NCBI GenBank assembly: GCA_963971305.1
Contig: OZ020304.1
Span: 33,900,502-33,964,501, forward strand
Direction: 5' to 3'
Length of the DNA stretch: 64,000 bases
Source: Arcuatula senhousia
Lineage: Eukaryota > Mollusca > Bivalvia > Mytilida > Mytilidae
The position numbers and the translations under genes were made by a program. This document shows, one piece after another, positions 33,295 through 45,200 of the stretch (its first letter is position 1; the number at the start of each line of letters is the position of its first letter). The notes beneath the pieces were generated by a model that did not search any database, was not told the origin of the DNA, and saw only the letters and a program-made list of their open reading frames with translations.

Positions 33295-35519
33295 AAGCTA
33301 ATAAAAAGCTTCGCCGAACGCAACATGTCCAACACTGTACATTTTAGGCCCAATATGGATAGTCAATTGCTCTGGACACATGCAGCCCATGGGGGACTGA
33401 CAAAGTTTTTTGACAAATGCAGCCTTTGGTGGACTTTCCGCCCAATTTTCACAAGGAATTTCAAAAGAAGACCAAAATAATTAAGTCACAAAAATAGTAC
33501 CTCTTTCAACCCTTATCAAGAATATCTGCTACTTTTCGTTTTTGCCCCTTTTATATTTCAGGATTCAAATTCAAAAATTCTTTATATCTGAAGCAGACCC
33601 CATTTACACTAGACAGAAATACCAATCTTGTTTTAATCGATGCAAAAAAGATCGATCTTTTTGTCAATGTAAACGATACCACGATAACAGTAATTAGGGA
33701 GAGAGGAGTGTCACAAAATTGATCCTCCAATTTGTTAACTCACTACTTGAGAAGAATTGATAAGCAAAAAAAAAAATGAAATCAGACAATAGATTAAAAA
33801 GTTTTATAATAGTAATAAAAGTTTGCTAAAGATTTTTGCCCCTTTGGCACTGGAAAAACGGGAGAGTTGCAATAATTATCCTTCATTTTGTATCCGCTAC
33901 CTGACAAGACTTAACTTGCAAAAAAATAATATCATTATCAGACCAGGAATAAAAATGTTCATTTATTGCCCCTTTTTGGGCCCTTTTTTCTAAATGAAAA
34001 AGGGGGGACCCCAAAATCAATCCATTCATCCTTTTATAATATGAAACATTATGGCCGTGTCTGCGCGTCCACGCCGCGTGGATGAATAGACCACAGGCTG
34101 CGCGTCCACGCTTCCGATATAACGAGTAATTAAGGATTTTTTCCGGACAATTTCCGTTATTTCGTAATTTTTATATAGAGCAATAAAGTAATTAATATTT
34201 AAACATAAAAATGTATTTTAATATTCACTGATATACAATTTAAGTATTAAATAAGTGAAAATTAGCGAAAACTGCTAGAATTTCGTAATTGTTTTTATTA
34301 ATTTTTATATATCATCAAAGGGAATGCAGTGTAAACAATAATTCTTTGGGAATTCGAAAAAAAATATAAAGAATGATATAAAACGTAATTATGGTCTAAA
34401 AGAAACCAGAAAACTCTAACTGAACCGTTTTAATGCAGACTGCATAAAAATAATTGCAGTGAAGATATATTAAAATCGTATACATGTTATTTCTCTTGAA
34501 ACAGTCTCCTTCTGTCAGTATTGGTAATGTCAGAATTGTTTTGTGTGTGTATAATTTCTTCTTTGTGTTTCTAGTCAAACTTTTATAATTGTATGCCCTA
34601 TATGGGTTTTCTTTATTAATAAATTGTTCTGTTCTGTTCTGTTCTGTAACAGTTAAGCTATCAGTCGGACACGGAAAGAATCTTTCCACAGGAATTTTAA
34701 GCTTACGGCATACACTACTACTGAGAAAATTAAACGTGTTTTCATTTTCTCAGACTACTACATATACTTATGATAGAACGAGGACTTGCTCACATCTATC
34801 AATATTATGCAAGGATTCAAATGATAAAAGTTGGTACTAAAAATCTATAGCTTGAACAATCAGTCTCTATCAATATTTGATATATTTTAAGAGTCAATGT
34901 GCATACGAAAAAAAACCATTTTGTTGGGTTTTGTTTTGTTTTCTGTTAGGACGTTGCTGGGATGTCCGAAATTCTGCATTCTGTTGTTATTTTTTGCCGA
35001 ATATTCTCCTTTTTTCTAAAGATTTTGACTACTTGTTCTCGTTATTAAAGTTTATATAAATTAGAACTTTCATTTACTGAACTTCCATTCATTGTAGTAT
35101 GAAATTTAATTCTTTGTCATTATTTGTACCTGGAAATGTCAAAGTTCCGTGACATTAGATGCGAAATGTGCATGCCGAAATGCAAATACCGGAAGCGTGG
35201 ACGCGCAGCCTGAAGTCTATTCGTCCACGCGGCGTGGACGCGCAGACACTTCCAAACAGTATTGTAAAATTTCACAGCAATTGGTAAACCAGAACAAAGG
35301 TAATTGTGAGAACAAACAAAAAAGTAGCATTTTTGGCCCCTAATTTCTAAACAAAAACAAAAATCAATACCATCCATCCTTTTATGGTAAGGAACATTAT
35401 TGTAAAATTTCATAGCAATCGGATACATGTAACCAGTTCTAAGTTCTAGATGTAAAGTTATTGTTTGTGGGAACAAAAAAAGTTAACAACGACGAAAATA
35501 AAATTGCAGTCGTATAAAA
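33295..35519 (+). mobile_element. CCTGCGTCGC-family element, interrupted by a second element
   Basis: ACACTGTACATTTTAGGCCC, AATATGGATAGTCAA and TGGGGGACTGACAAAG match the start of the element at 60827-61876. The middle repeats TTGCCCCTTTTGG..CCCC and TTTTATAATATGAAACATT segments. The copy is split: 34055-35253 is another inserted element, and the parent repeat continues at 35254 (ATTGTAAAATTTCACAGCAA). Confidence 0.65.
34055..35253 (+). mobile_element. Inserted foldback element with ~65-bp GC-rich inverted ends
   Basis: GTGTCTGCGCGTCCACGCCG at the left and CGGCGTGGACGCGCAGACAC at the right begin about 65-bp inverted repeats (to CGTCCACGCTTCCG / CGGAAGCGTGGACG), against an AT-rich interior. 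Each arm also contains its own CCACGCCGCGTGG hairpin. AACATTAT and AACAGTAT flank it, a possible 8-bp duplication with one mismatch. The 83-118-codon frames inside are chance. Position inside an older repeat shows it came later. Confidence 0.75.
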
Positions 35520-36150
35520 ACAAGGAATCTGCGAGCTACTGGCACTGCTCACTCAGTATACACCCGCTACCCCAAAATGAACTTTGTCGGTAAACAGGCA
35601 GAAGATAACCGACAGACATAATTTCGGTACTCACAATAAAGGACTTCATACTGAAGTCATACATCGAATTTCAAGTCACTGTGACATGTAGTTTCTGAGC
35701 AAAATGTTACAAAAATGTTCAACAATTGACGAGTAATGTTGAAAATTAACCAAGTCGGTAAACAGGAAGTAGATACCAAACAGACCTCATTTAAAAACTC
35801 GCGATAAAGGACCTCATACTGAACTCATATACCAAATTTCAAGTCACTGTGACATGTAGTTGCTGAGAAAAATGTTACGAAAATTTTCAACAATTGACCA
35901 GTACATTTTTTATGTAATGTTGATAATTGACTAAGTCGGTAAACAGGAAATACATATCCGACAGATCTAATTTCCGTACCTCACACTGAACTCATATACC
36001 AAAATTTCAAATCACTGTGATACGTAGTTGCTGAGAAAACTGTTACGAAAGTTATGTTGCGGACAGACGGACGGACGGAAGGACGGACGGAAGGACGGAC
36101 GGACAGAGGTAAACCAGTAGACCCCCCTCCTCTTCGAAGCTGGGGTATAA
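35520..36150 (+). mobile_element. Element with ~180-bp tandem repeats and (GGAC)n
   Basis: Starts ACAAGGAATCTGCGAGC near 35514. It carries three diverged tandem units with GTCGGTAAACAGGAAGTAGA, CTCATATACCAAATTTCAAG and GTAGTTGCTGAGAAAA, a (GGAC)n run at 36060-36105, and ends near GAAGCTGGGGTATAAC. ACCCGCTACCCC near the start may pair with GGGGTAT at the end. Confidence 0.65.
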
Positions 36151-36589
36151 CTATTGCCAGAATCCCCTGTTATGTTATTAGCAATAGCAGCCATGTTGGT
36201 TGGTCAGTGAGCATAAATTTCACAATTAATTAAGAAAAATCATCCCTGTTATAAACACTGCCTAATACTCTAATCTATGTCAAAAGTTATGTTCCCCAGA
36301 TCCTAAACCACTCTCAGAATAAATTCGGTTGTCCCTCTATTTGACCTGTAAACAAGCACCTTTGTCTAAGGCCAACAGATCATCTATTGACCTTTGAGCC
36401 AGTCAATAACTATATAATGATCATGTCTTTTTTCCCCTTTGCTTGAGTTATAATGTACCAAAAAATACCAAATCATTTTTTTTTCTTCTTTAAACTGTCC
36501 TAGCTATAAGATGTGGAATGAAATTGCATTGACTTTTTATGTAATGCCTTACATCATGTCTATTCTATTAGGAGATGCAACTTTACAAT
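36151..36589. other. Spacer, no gene seen
   Basis: AT-rich sequence without recognisable coding or structural features. Confidence 0.4.
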
Positions 36590-36826
36590 ACAAGAGTTAA
36601 CACTAAAGCATGTCTCGCCTGCCGGCACCATTAGAATACCTAGAACTGTTTCACAATACATCCTCATTCATTTACATGTATTAATTGTTGGACTCACAAT
36701 ACCCAAATATACCAATGAAACTATCTAGGTTACTCAATGGGAAATCCAAAGTCAAGGTCAAAAGATAAGGATGCAGCTATGACAGTCTCAGCACTGAGAA
36801 AGTTTGATAAACCTATGCCTCTTAAT
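36590..36826 (+). mobile_element. TGTCTCGCCTG-family head (E4), interrupted
   Basis: ACAAGAGTTAACACTAAAGC, then ATGTCTCGCCTGCCGGCACC, as at 60089 and (diverged) 37740. It runs through AAGTCAAGGTCAAAAGATAA and stops where the next element begins at 36827. No right stem is present before that junction. Confidence 0.65.
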
Positions 36827-37721
36827 AACAAGAGGCTCCCAGGAGCCTGAATCGCTCACCTGGTCTTGGTGTCGACCCTATCAAAACTTTTCTAGAGCTA
36901 AATGAGCTGAACATTTAAGCAAGTAACAACTTTTCTGTATCTACTATAGTTTCTTTCTGTAGCCATAGGCCCAAATCATGAAAAAATGTTATTTTAGGGG
37001 CCATAACCCCTATAAGGGGTCATCTGACAACTTCCACCCTATGAAAACTTTTGTAGCGCTAAATGAACTGAACATTTAAGCAAGCAACAGCTTTTTTCTA
37101 TCTGCTATAGTTTTCATTTAGAAGGCCAAAAACATAAAATAACAGTATTTTAAGGGCTGTAACCCCTATAAGGAGTCATCTGACAACTATCACCCTATGA
37201 AGACTTTTTTAGAGCTAAATGAACTCAACATTTAAGCAAGCAACAGCTTTTCTCTATCTGCTATAGTTTTCATTCTCTAGGCCAAAAACATGAAAAAACA
37301 TCATTTTAGGGGCTGTTACCCCTATAAAGGGTAATCTGACAACTTTGATCTTATGGAGACTTTTGTAGAGCTAAATGCGCTGAACATTTAAGCAAGCAAA
37401 AACTTTTCTCTATCTGTCATAGTTTTCATTCAATAAGCCAAAAACATGAAAAAATGCTATTTTTCACCTTTAAGGGGCCGTTACTCCTATAAGGGGTCAT
37501 CTGACAACTTTGACTGAATGGCTTTGGTATAGCTTTTGATGCTAAAACAGTAGCGTGGCATCAGATTTCATCTATCTCTTATACTTTTTGATTTACAAGC
37601 CAAAAACAGTAGTCTGACCCCCTGGTCTATTTTTAGTAACGGCCAACATGTTGTTTGGATGGCGGTCACCATTTGTGCAATCTTGGTAGAGGACATCCCT
37701 TCGGTCCAGGTGAGCTAAAAA
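36827..37721 (+). mobile_element. CTCACCTGG-stem element with ~155-bp satellite (E1)
   Basis: It begins AACAAGAGGCTCCCAGGAGC and CTGAATCGCTCACCTGG, and ends CGGTCCAGGTGAGCTAAAAA. GCTCACCTGG and CCAGGTGAGC are the paired ends. The inside has about four copies of the unit GTCATCTGACAACTT..CTATGAAGACTTTTGTAGAG..TTTAAGCAAGCAACAGC. It is a short version of the element at 45300-48785. Confidence 0.85.
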
Positions 37722-37739
37722 TGACTTTTGTTATGTAAT

Positions 37740-38257
37740 AACAAGAGTTAACACTAAAGTATGTTTGCATGCCAGCACCATAAGAATACCTAGTTATTAA
37801 ACTGTACATTAATTTATTTATTTATTGTCAAGAAAAAAAACAACAACCCTGAACTCACATTCCTCCAAAATATGAAAACTATCAAAGTAACTCAACTGAA
37901 AAAAGGTCAAGGTCAAAAGATGAGGATGCTGTTTTAACAGACAAACACTGAGTAACAAGCATATCAAGTTTTATAAACCTATGACTTATAGTTTTTGCTT
38001 ATTGCTATTAATATCTATTTAAAATTGTTAAAGTCACTCAACCAGAAAATCAAAGTCAAGGTTAAAAGATGGGGATGCAACTGTGCTAATCTAATACTGG
38101 GGAATACACATACCAAGTTTCATCAACCTAGGATTTATAGTTCTTGAGATATGGAGGTGCTCATAATACCTTAATTATTCATAGTTAATGCTGCCAACAT
38201 TGGTAAAGTAATACTTATGTCTTGCTCCACTTCACAAGTTCACAGGCAAGACAAAAA
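37740..38257 (+). mobile_element. TGTCTCGCCTG-family element (E5)
   Basis: AACAAGAGTTAACACTAAAG begins the copy; the stem reads TATGTTTGCATGCC (mutated). It ends CACAGGCAAGACAAAAATGC, a changed form of CAGGCGAGACAAAAA. Two internal units share AAGTCAAGGTTAAAAGATGG and GAGGATGCTG. It lies just downstream of the UVRAG stop. Confidence 0.65.
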
Positions 38258-38361
38258 TGCAATTTCAACTGTATATTATCAACATGATATTGTTTAAAAA
38301 CTTATGTTATTTCATACATTAAATAATTAAAATTCATTGATGGCACTAACATATAAAAATA

Positions 38362-39292
38362 TCACACATCTTCTATAGAAGCTACAGAGTCATTCAGACA
38401 ACTTTCATCATCATTTTTCTCTGTCTGCTTAAAAGACATTGTTTTGAATGTTCTTTGGAATTCTGGAAAATCAGCTTCTGTTGTCATAGAAACAGAAGCT
38501 ATGTTTTCATCACAGTTGCCATTTATATTATTTTGAGTACTATCATTATTGCACTTTGTAGATTCCTGCACTGCTGAATCTAATTGAACACACGAATTAT
38601 CACTCACACAGTTTTTGAATGAGTTGCTGCAACCAGCAACTTCTTCTGTCGTCAGTCCTTTTTCTTCCTCATTTTCATTACCATGATCATCAGCCGTTTC
38701 TGTGGAGTTAATATCAGTTACGCCTATACTGAGGAATTGTTTGAAGTTGGAATGCTCTTGGTGATAGTCAGTGGTTGAAAGTGTTGATATCTGATGTTCT
38801 AAAAACACATCTTTACCCCCTAACAATTCATTACTTTCATTGGTTAAATGGGAATCAGTTCTTGGTTTTAGATCAAGAAGTGAATTTTCTCGTCCAAACT
38901 GAAGTTCATTTGTGTCATTTTCTATAGAATTTTCAGAAAATGACACTTTGTTTCTATTCTCTATGGCTTCTAAATCATTAAAAATATCTATTTTTTCCGA
39001 GACAGGATTTGAAATTTTAAAGAAATTGTCATCAGGTGATGGATGAAAATGTATGTCACCAGAATCTGTATCGTCCTGCCGATTTGTGTTTGTATTTGTC
39101 AAACTAAAGTTTGAGAAACTGTCATTATCCTTCTTCGTCTTTTCATGTTTTGTTCCCGCCAAAACTGACTCAAGCATGTCTGTGCTATCAGGAGCACTTA
39201 ATCTACCTCCTGACGCTAAAGAGCTATGAGTGTCACTATTGTTTTTATCTTTTATGTCACTACCTGGCTTTTTCAGCTTGTTGTGTCCATCT
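38362..39292 (-). CDS. UVRAG: UVRAG last coding exon (exon 16): disordered acidic tail
   Basis: Acceptor TTTTTGCAG precedes [16 protein letters not shown] and the frame stops at TGA (38362-38364), giving 309 codons. The tail is rich in Ser, Asn, Asp and Glu, with phrases such as [16 protein letters not shown] and [12 protein letters not shown], and ends [10 protein letters not shown]. No folded domain was recognised. Human UVRAG also ends in a long poorly conserved tail with regulatory phosphosites, so a regulatory role is plausible. Confidence 0.9.
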
Positions 39293-42200
39293 CTGCAAAA
39301 AGTAAAATAGAAACAAAAAAAATTAGGCCTGTTCATACATTAACTATTAGTTGTTTTATTTCACGTAAAGGAGGATATTTTTTTTCATTGATGTTCAAAT
39401 TCAAATTTGCATAAGTACTATTCCACATAAGGATCAGGCAGGGGGTGGCACATTGATAATTACAATTTTCGGATTATGGGATATACATGCATTCATTTTA
39501 CTATAAAAACAAACCCGAAGCAGTTTTTACATTTAAAAATGTAGTTGGTGCCTAGATATTTTTTGACTGGTTATACATGTATAGGGAAAATTATGGTGGG
39601 AAATTTTCCCATACTTTTCACTGTACAATGTAACTAAATTATGACTGGTAATATCTCCTAAATCCAACACTGACTGAAAAATTTAGTGGTCAAAACAAAA
39701 TTTACTGGAGTTAGTTTACCTAATCCTTTTGAAATTTATTTATTATTGTATTTATTATCGATGTGCCACCCTATTTATGGTATCTGCCTGATTCTTAGAA
39801 AAAGTAGCACTTAAAATATCAGATTTCTTGCCTTGCATTGCACATGGTTGATTTTAATACTTGGTGTAAGATATGGCTTTCTTGGTTTTGACACTTCATG
39901 TTTTGGACATTCCCATAATTTTGATTCATATGCAGCTTATAAGAAGTTACTTCTTGAAATATGCATATACAGCAAAACCAAGTGAACAGTTTTATTGACA
40001 GCAACATTGGTACTTTGTTTCATATTATAGACATTTTTATTTTTCAGTGTTTTTTCTACAAATTTGTCAAATGTGTAGACATTACCTTCACAAGTGTAAG
40101 TGTTCATTGAAGGTTTATTATTGTAATTGACATGATTATAGTTTAAGCAGTTGGAGATAAATCAGTCAAACCATTGGTTTTTTGTGTCCTCAATTAAATT
40201 TGAAATGTAAATTAAAAGAGAGTTGAAAATCTTCTGTTTTTTGTCCAATTTCAAGCAAATAAAAATCAAAATCTTCAGCTTTGTAATGTTGGATCTTTTA
40301 CATGTATGATTATAGAAAATGTCTTTTGAAGTTTGCAGCATTGTTTTTTTTCCATTAAATCTATTGTTTAATATGTATGAAAGCTGAAATTTTGTAGACA
40401 TCTTATAGAAGATTGCTAACACTTCATACATGTACTTTGAGTTCCTTACATATATATAAACCTACACTTTTGTTCCTAGTCTAAGTTCCAACAGGGTTTT
40501 GATGTTCAGTAGGGTGGTCCTTAAATCAGCTGTTCCCATGCCACAATAGAATCTCAACTGAAAACCAGATAAAAATATTAAAATATCATAAAAACAGAAC
40601 TGTCTACAATACATTTCAGGAAATATTATGAGTAGGAAAATATTTATCAATCATTGCCTTTGAACATAGTCAATATGTGATTCTATGGACCAAGTAATAT
40701 CATATTGAACATGTTGAATGAGGACACAATAAATATGTAATATAACAATTACAGATTTTCAGCTCAGTCAATACACTTTCCATTGACCCATTAAATGATA
40801 TTGACTGAGCTAAAAGTCTGTAATTGTTATATTATATGAATCATGTATGCTAAATATAAGATTTTTATAAATTTTGATGATATAAATGCTTACTTTTATT
40901 GTCATTATTTGTTTCAGTTAAAAAATTTACCTGACCAACATTTTTATTCAGTAGGTACACTCCATAGTTGAAGTAAAACTTTTCTTTGCCTTTTGAGTAC
41001 AATGGGAATCTGAAAAGAAAAATAGAAACAAGGCTTGGTTTGAAAATGTAACACATGAAATGATGGCTCTGCTAACTTCATTAATAAATAAATACCTCAC
41101 CAAACCAATGTGTGATCTGCCATCTAATATCTGTAAACAGGATTGCTTTTATTTTTGTGTATCAAAATTCCAGGACTTTTCCAGTTTTTTTTTAAGAGTA
41201 TTTTAGTCTTTTTCAAGGATTTTCTTAATGTGTATGCTAATTTTATACTCAAAAGTTACTCTGTAAAGTTTTTAAACAAAATAGACCTCTTCTTCCACTT
41301 TCATGATTTTTTACTGATGTTTTTTTCATTTTATGCCACATTAACCTGATGTATTTCATAACTTACGTATTATCTTTTTCTGTGAGCTTATGATGTATAT
41401 GGTCTTTGATTAATGACCTTGAACTTCTATGTTCTATGGGGTATCGTAATGGTACATCAAGGATGTGTGACATCATCAGTACCATGTGACCTGTGTAACC
41501 AAGGGCAACAGCTACCTGTGTATCATCACAACCTGTCAAAAGGAAACATATAGGATAAACAAGAAATCTGTGAGCCAATGCTCACTAGTGATACCCCTGC
41601 TTTAGGAACTACAGAATCACAGAACTATGTAACTGCAGAACCACAGACTAACAAAGGTAAACCAGTATGCTTCCTACTTTCGTATAAATATGTACTGTTG
41701 AAATATTATTTTTCAATGGAAGTGGGTTTCACATTTTTTAGACAAAACAAAAAATGAAATTTGATTCCCCTCATGAAAGAATTTTCCAAAATACATGGTT
41801 TACAGTGGGGGGCCATGAGACCATATACTTGCCTCCAATATCAATGTCTACTGTCTAAAACATTTAGTTTTAATTGCAAACTTAAATAGTTACAAATTAA
41901 AGTTTGTTTTTGCCTCCAAAAATGATGTTTCCCCCCGTTTCTTGCAAAAAGTTCTAAGTTCAAAAGGCCATAACTCCAACAAAACTTTTGGGATCATAAT
42001 TATCTGGGAACATGCAAAGCTGCATATAGTGTACTTCCTATATACCAAGTTTACTTGAATTCGCTTCAGTAGTATCAGAGGTGGTGCGCTGACAAGATGA
42101 AAATGATAATTTTCAGCAAATTTCTAAGTTCAAAGGGCCATAACTCCAACAAAAATTTGAAGATTAAAATTCACAACTACATATGATTTTCCTCCTATAT

Positions 42201-45200
42201 ACCAAGTTTTGTTGAATTTGGTTCAGTAGTTTCAGAGGAGTTGCACTGACAAACTTTGTGACAGACAGACAAAAGGACAGACAGACAGACAGGACAATAA
42301 CAATAGGTCTCCCCACAAAAGTGGGGGGGAGACATAATCATTGAATTTAGTCATTAAAACATTGTTGCTTTAAAGTATTTTCTTCACACAGGCTTTTAAA
42401 TTATGACAATTTCACAGATATTTGACCCAAATGCGCATACATTATATATTACAATGGTCTTTGTTGAGTTAGCTTGCACCAAAATAAAACTTAGCAAAAA
42501 TTTGTAAAATGATACAATTACACATTTGGTGAAATATCTTTTTGTTGCAGGCATGTGGAAGGCTTAAGGTTTTAAGAAAGATACAAATACATGAATACCT
42601 TGAAAGCTTTCTGAATCTGGTAACTTCACATTGCAGATAAAATTTTCCTTCTTTGAGTTCTGTGGAGAAAAAATGAATAATTTTGGTAATATCAATCCAT
42701 TACTTTTCTCAAACCAATGTGAGAAAAATGTACTTAATCTTGAGGGAATTTTTATATTATTTTCCTCTTTAAAAACTATAAATTCACAAATTCAATTTAA
42801 CTAAAAACTAGAATGGCAGTTTTCCATGGAAGATGTTTGTCACCTGCGTCTTAAAATATTCAGTAAACAGGAAGTAGATGAATTTCGGGCATAAAATTGC
42901 TTTACACCATAAAGTGATATAGAAGGAAGCTAAATGCCAAATATCAAGAGGCGCCAGGACAACAACACAACAGTACAGATAGTGTCAAAGTAATCCCCAT
43001 ATGTCGCTTTGCAACACATTGCAGGTGACATAACAAATGAAGTTTAAAGCTACAAATTTTAGAAAATTTACCTCAGTTATAGGGTAAACATATGTTGCCA
43101 ACTCTCCTATCAATTGTTTTCTTCTTATCTTCCACTGTGCCTCTTCTTTGATAAAATTCTCTCTAAAAATAATGTTAGCAACTTGCATTAATCAATGAAT
43201 GAGTCTACACATTCAATATAATGATATAAATATCATGGTTTTATTGACAAAATTACTTTAACATAACTTAAAATGGGTCTGACTCGCCCATTATTAAAAC
43301 ACATGAAACAAGATGGGTACAAAAGAAAATATAAATCAGGAAAATCTGCTGACGACTAAATAAAGAAAATGTCTCAAACCAATACAGTGCCTTACCTTGT
43401 ATTCAAGAATAACTAACTTAACTTCATTAAGATAGATTTACAATCAAAATGGATGGACACTTGACATGATTTGACACCCTTCTATATTGTTGTAAATAAG
43501 TCGTAAATAAACATAACGGCACATAAACTTTGTGTGAATTTTAATCATGGCGCAACAGGAATTTGACCATGGCGGAGGATGAAAATAAATTCTAACCATG
43601 GCGGGCCGCCATCATAAAACAGCCCATGGAGAACCCTGTGTATGCCATTCAACTTTTTAATTGAGGAAGACACTAAAAACTTTATACAAAACAAGTAATA
43701 CTGTGACCGACTCACAAAAGGATACCCCCGCTTCATATTGGACTCTGTACTGTAAAAGAAAAATCTCAAGTCCAGTTATCTCCCCTCGGTGATAACTGAG
43801 AGCAATAAAAAATTTTCATGCACATCTACAGATGATGTACTTCCTTCATGTAAAGTTTCAACAAAATCCATCAAACGGTTTAGGAGGATTTGCGCTTACG
43901 AGGTTTCCCACTGAATAATGTATTTAAAAAGTCTAAGTCCAATTATCTCCCCTGAATGATGTCTGATTGCGATGAAAATTCTTCATGCACATCTACATAT
44001 GATATACTTCCTTCAGGTAAAGTTTCATCAAAATCTTTTAAACGGTATAGGAGGAGAAGTGCTTACGAGTTATGTGGACAGACAGGGTGTTTCCTATATA
44101 CCCCCCCCCCAACTTTGTTTGCAGGGGGTATAACAAACATTTTCTTAAATCAGAATTTCAATGCCCCATTTATGAAAATAGATGGCATATAGTGTTTGGG
44201 TCTGTCCGTCCATCCAAAATGTGCAAGATGTGGCATTTCGCCTATTGACATGTTTTGTTTTGTTTGTCCTCTGACAGATACCTTTGTGGCCATGCCATGT
44301 CCCTGAAGTAGTCAAAAAAGAACAACTTTTCTCTATATACATGTATATACACACCTTGTCTGATTATAACCTCTTTTACTGTCACTCAGTTCCTCTCTTC
44401 TTTTCTTTAACTTGAGAAACTTTTCATTAATTTCTTCCTCTGAAATAAAAAAAATATGACTTGTGTTATTTATTGGTTACATCTCTTACTTGAACTTTGA
44501 AGCACTTAAAATAAAGTAGTGTTTTTTTTTTCTTGTGAGTGATAGGGTAAAAGGCCCTTTTTGACGCACCTGGGCCATATAGGGCCGTCAGTGTGAATGG
44601 TGAAGGAAACTCCAATACAGGGGGGAAACCACTGACCTTGGGCAGAAAAATGACAAACCTACTCACATACAGGTGGAGAAGTCCAGTTTTATTTTATATT
44701 GCCAGAGGGATTTGAACCCACCTAAGAAGTGATTTTTTTCTCTCTCTTTTTTTTTCAATATAAAGGTAAGTACACATAATATTTGAAGAACAATGGCTTC
44801 TTTTTTTCTTAAAATGTTGGTTTTAAGTAAATATCTCAAATCAATAATTAATCCTTTTTTTTATGTATTGATATCTTACCTTTTTGTCCATTAAGGACCT
44901 TCAACTTGTCAAGTTCATCCTTTGCAGCTTGTAACCTTGACATTTGCCAGGTCAATTCATTTCTCATCTGTGTTCGTTTTAAAATCATGGCCTCTCTACA
45001 TGATAGCTAGGAAATGAACAAAACAATAAAAATAATCACAAGCACAACTTTGTAGATAGGTTGATTCAAAACAGTAAGTTCTCAAATGTTCCAGTCATTG
45101 GGATTATGTAGGGTTATGTCCTATTATACACATTCAAATTTGAAATGTCTCGTAGAAATCTGGAAAATTTAAAAAGAAAGTTAAAGAATGTCCCACTGAA

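Noticed and set aside
34396..35476. 83-118-codon frames on both strands
   Set aside because: They fall inside the foldback element and its parent repeat, cross the inverted ends and show no domain.
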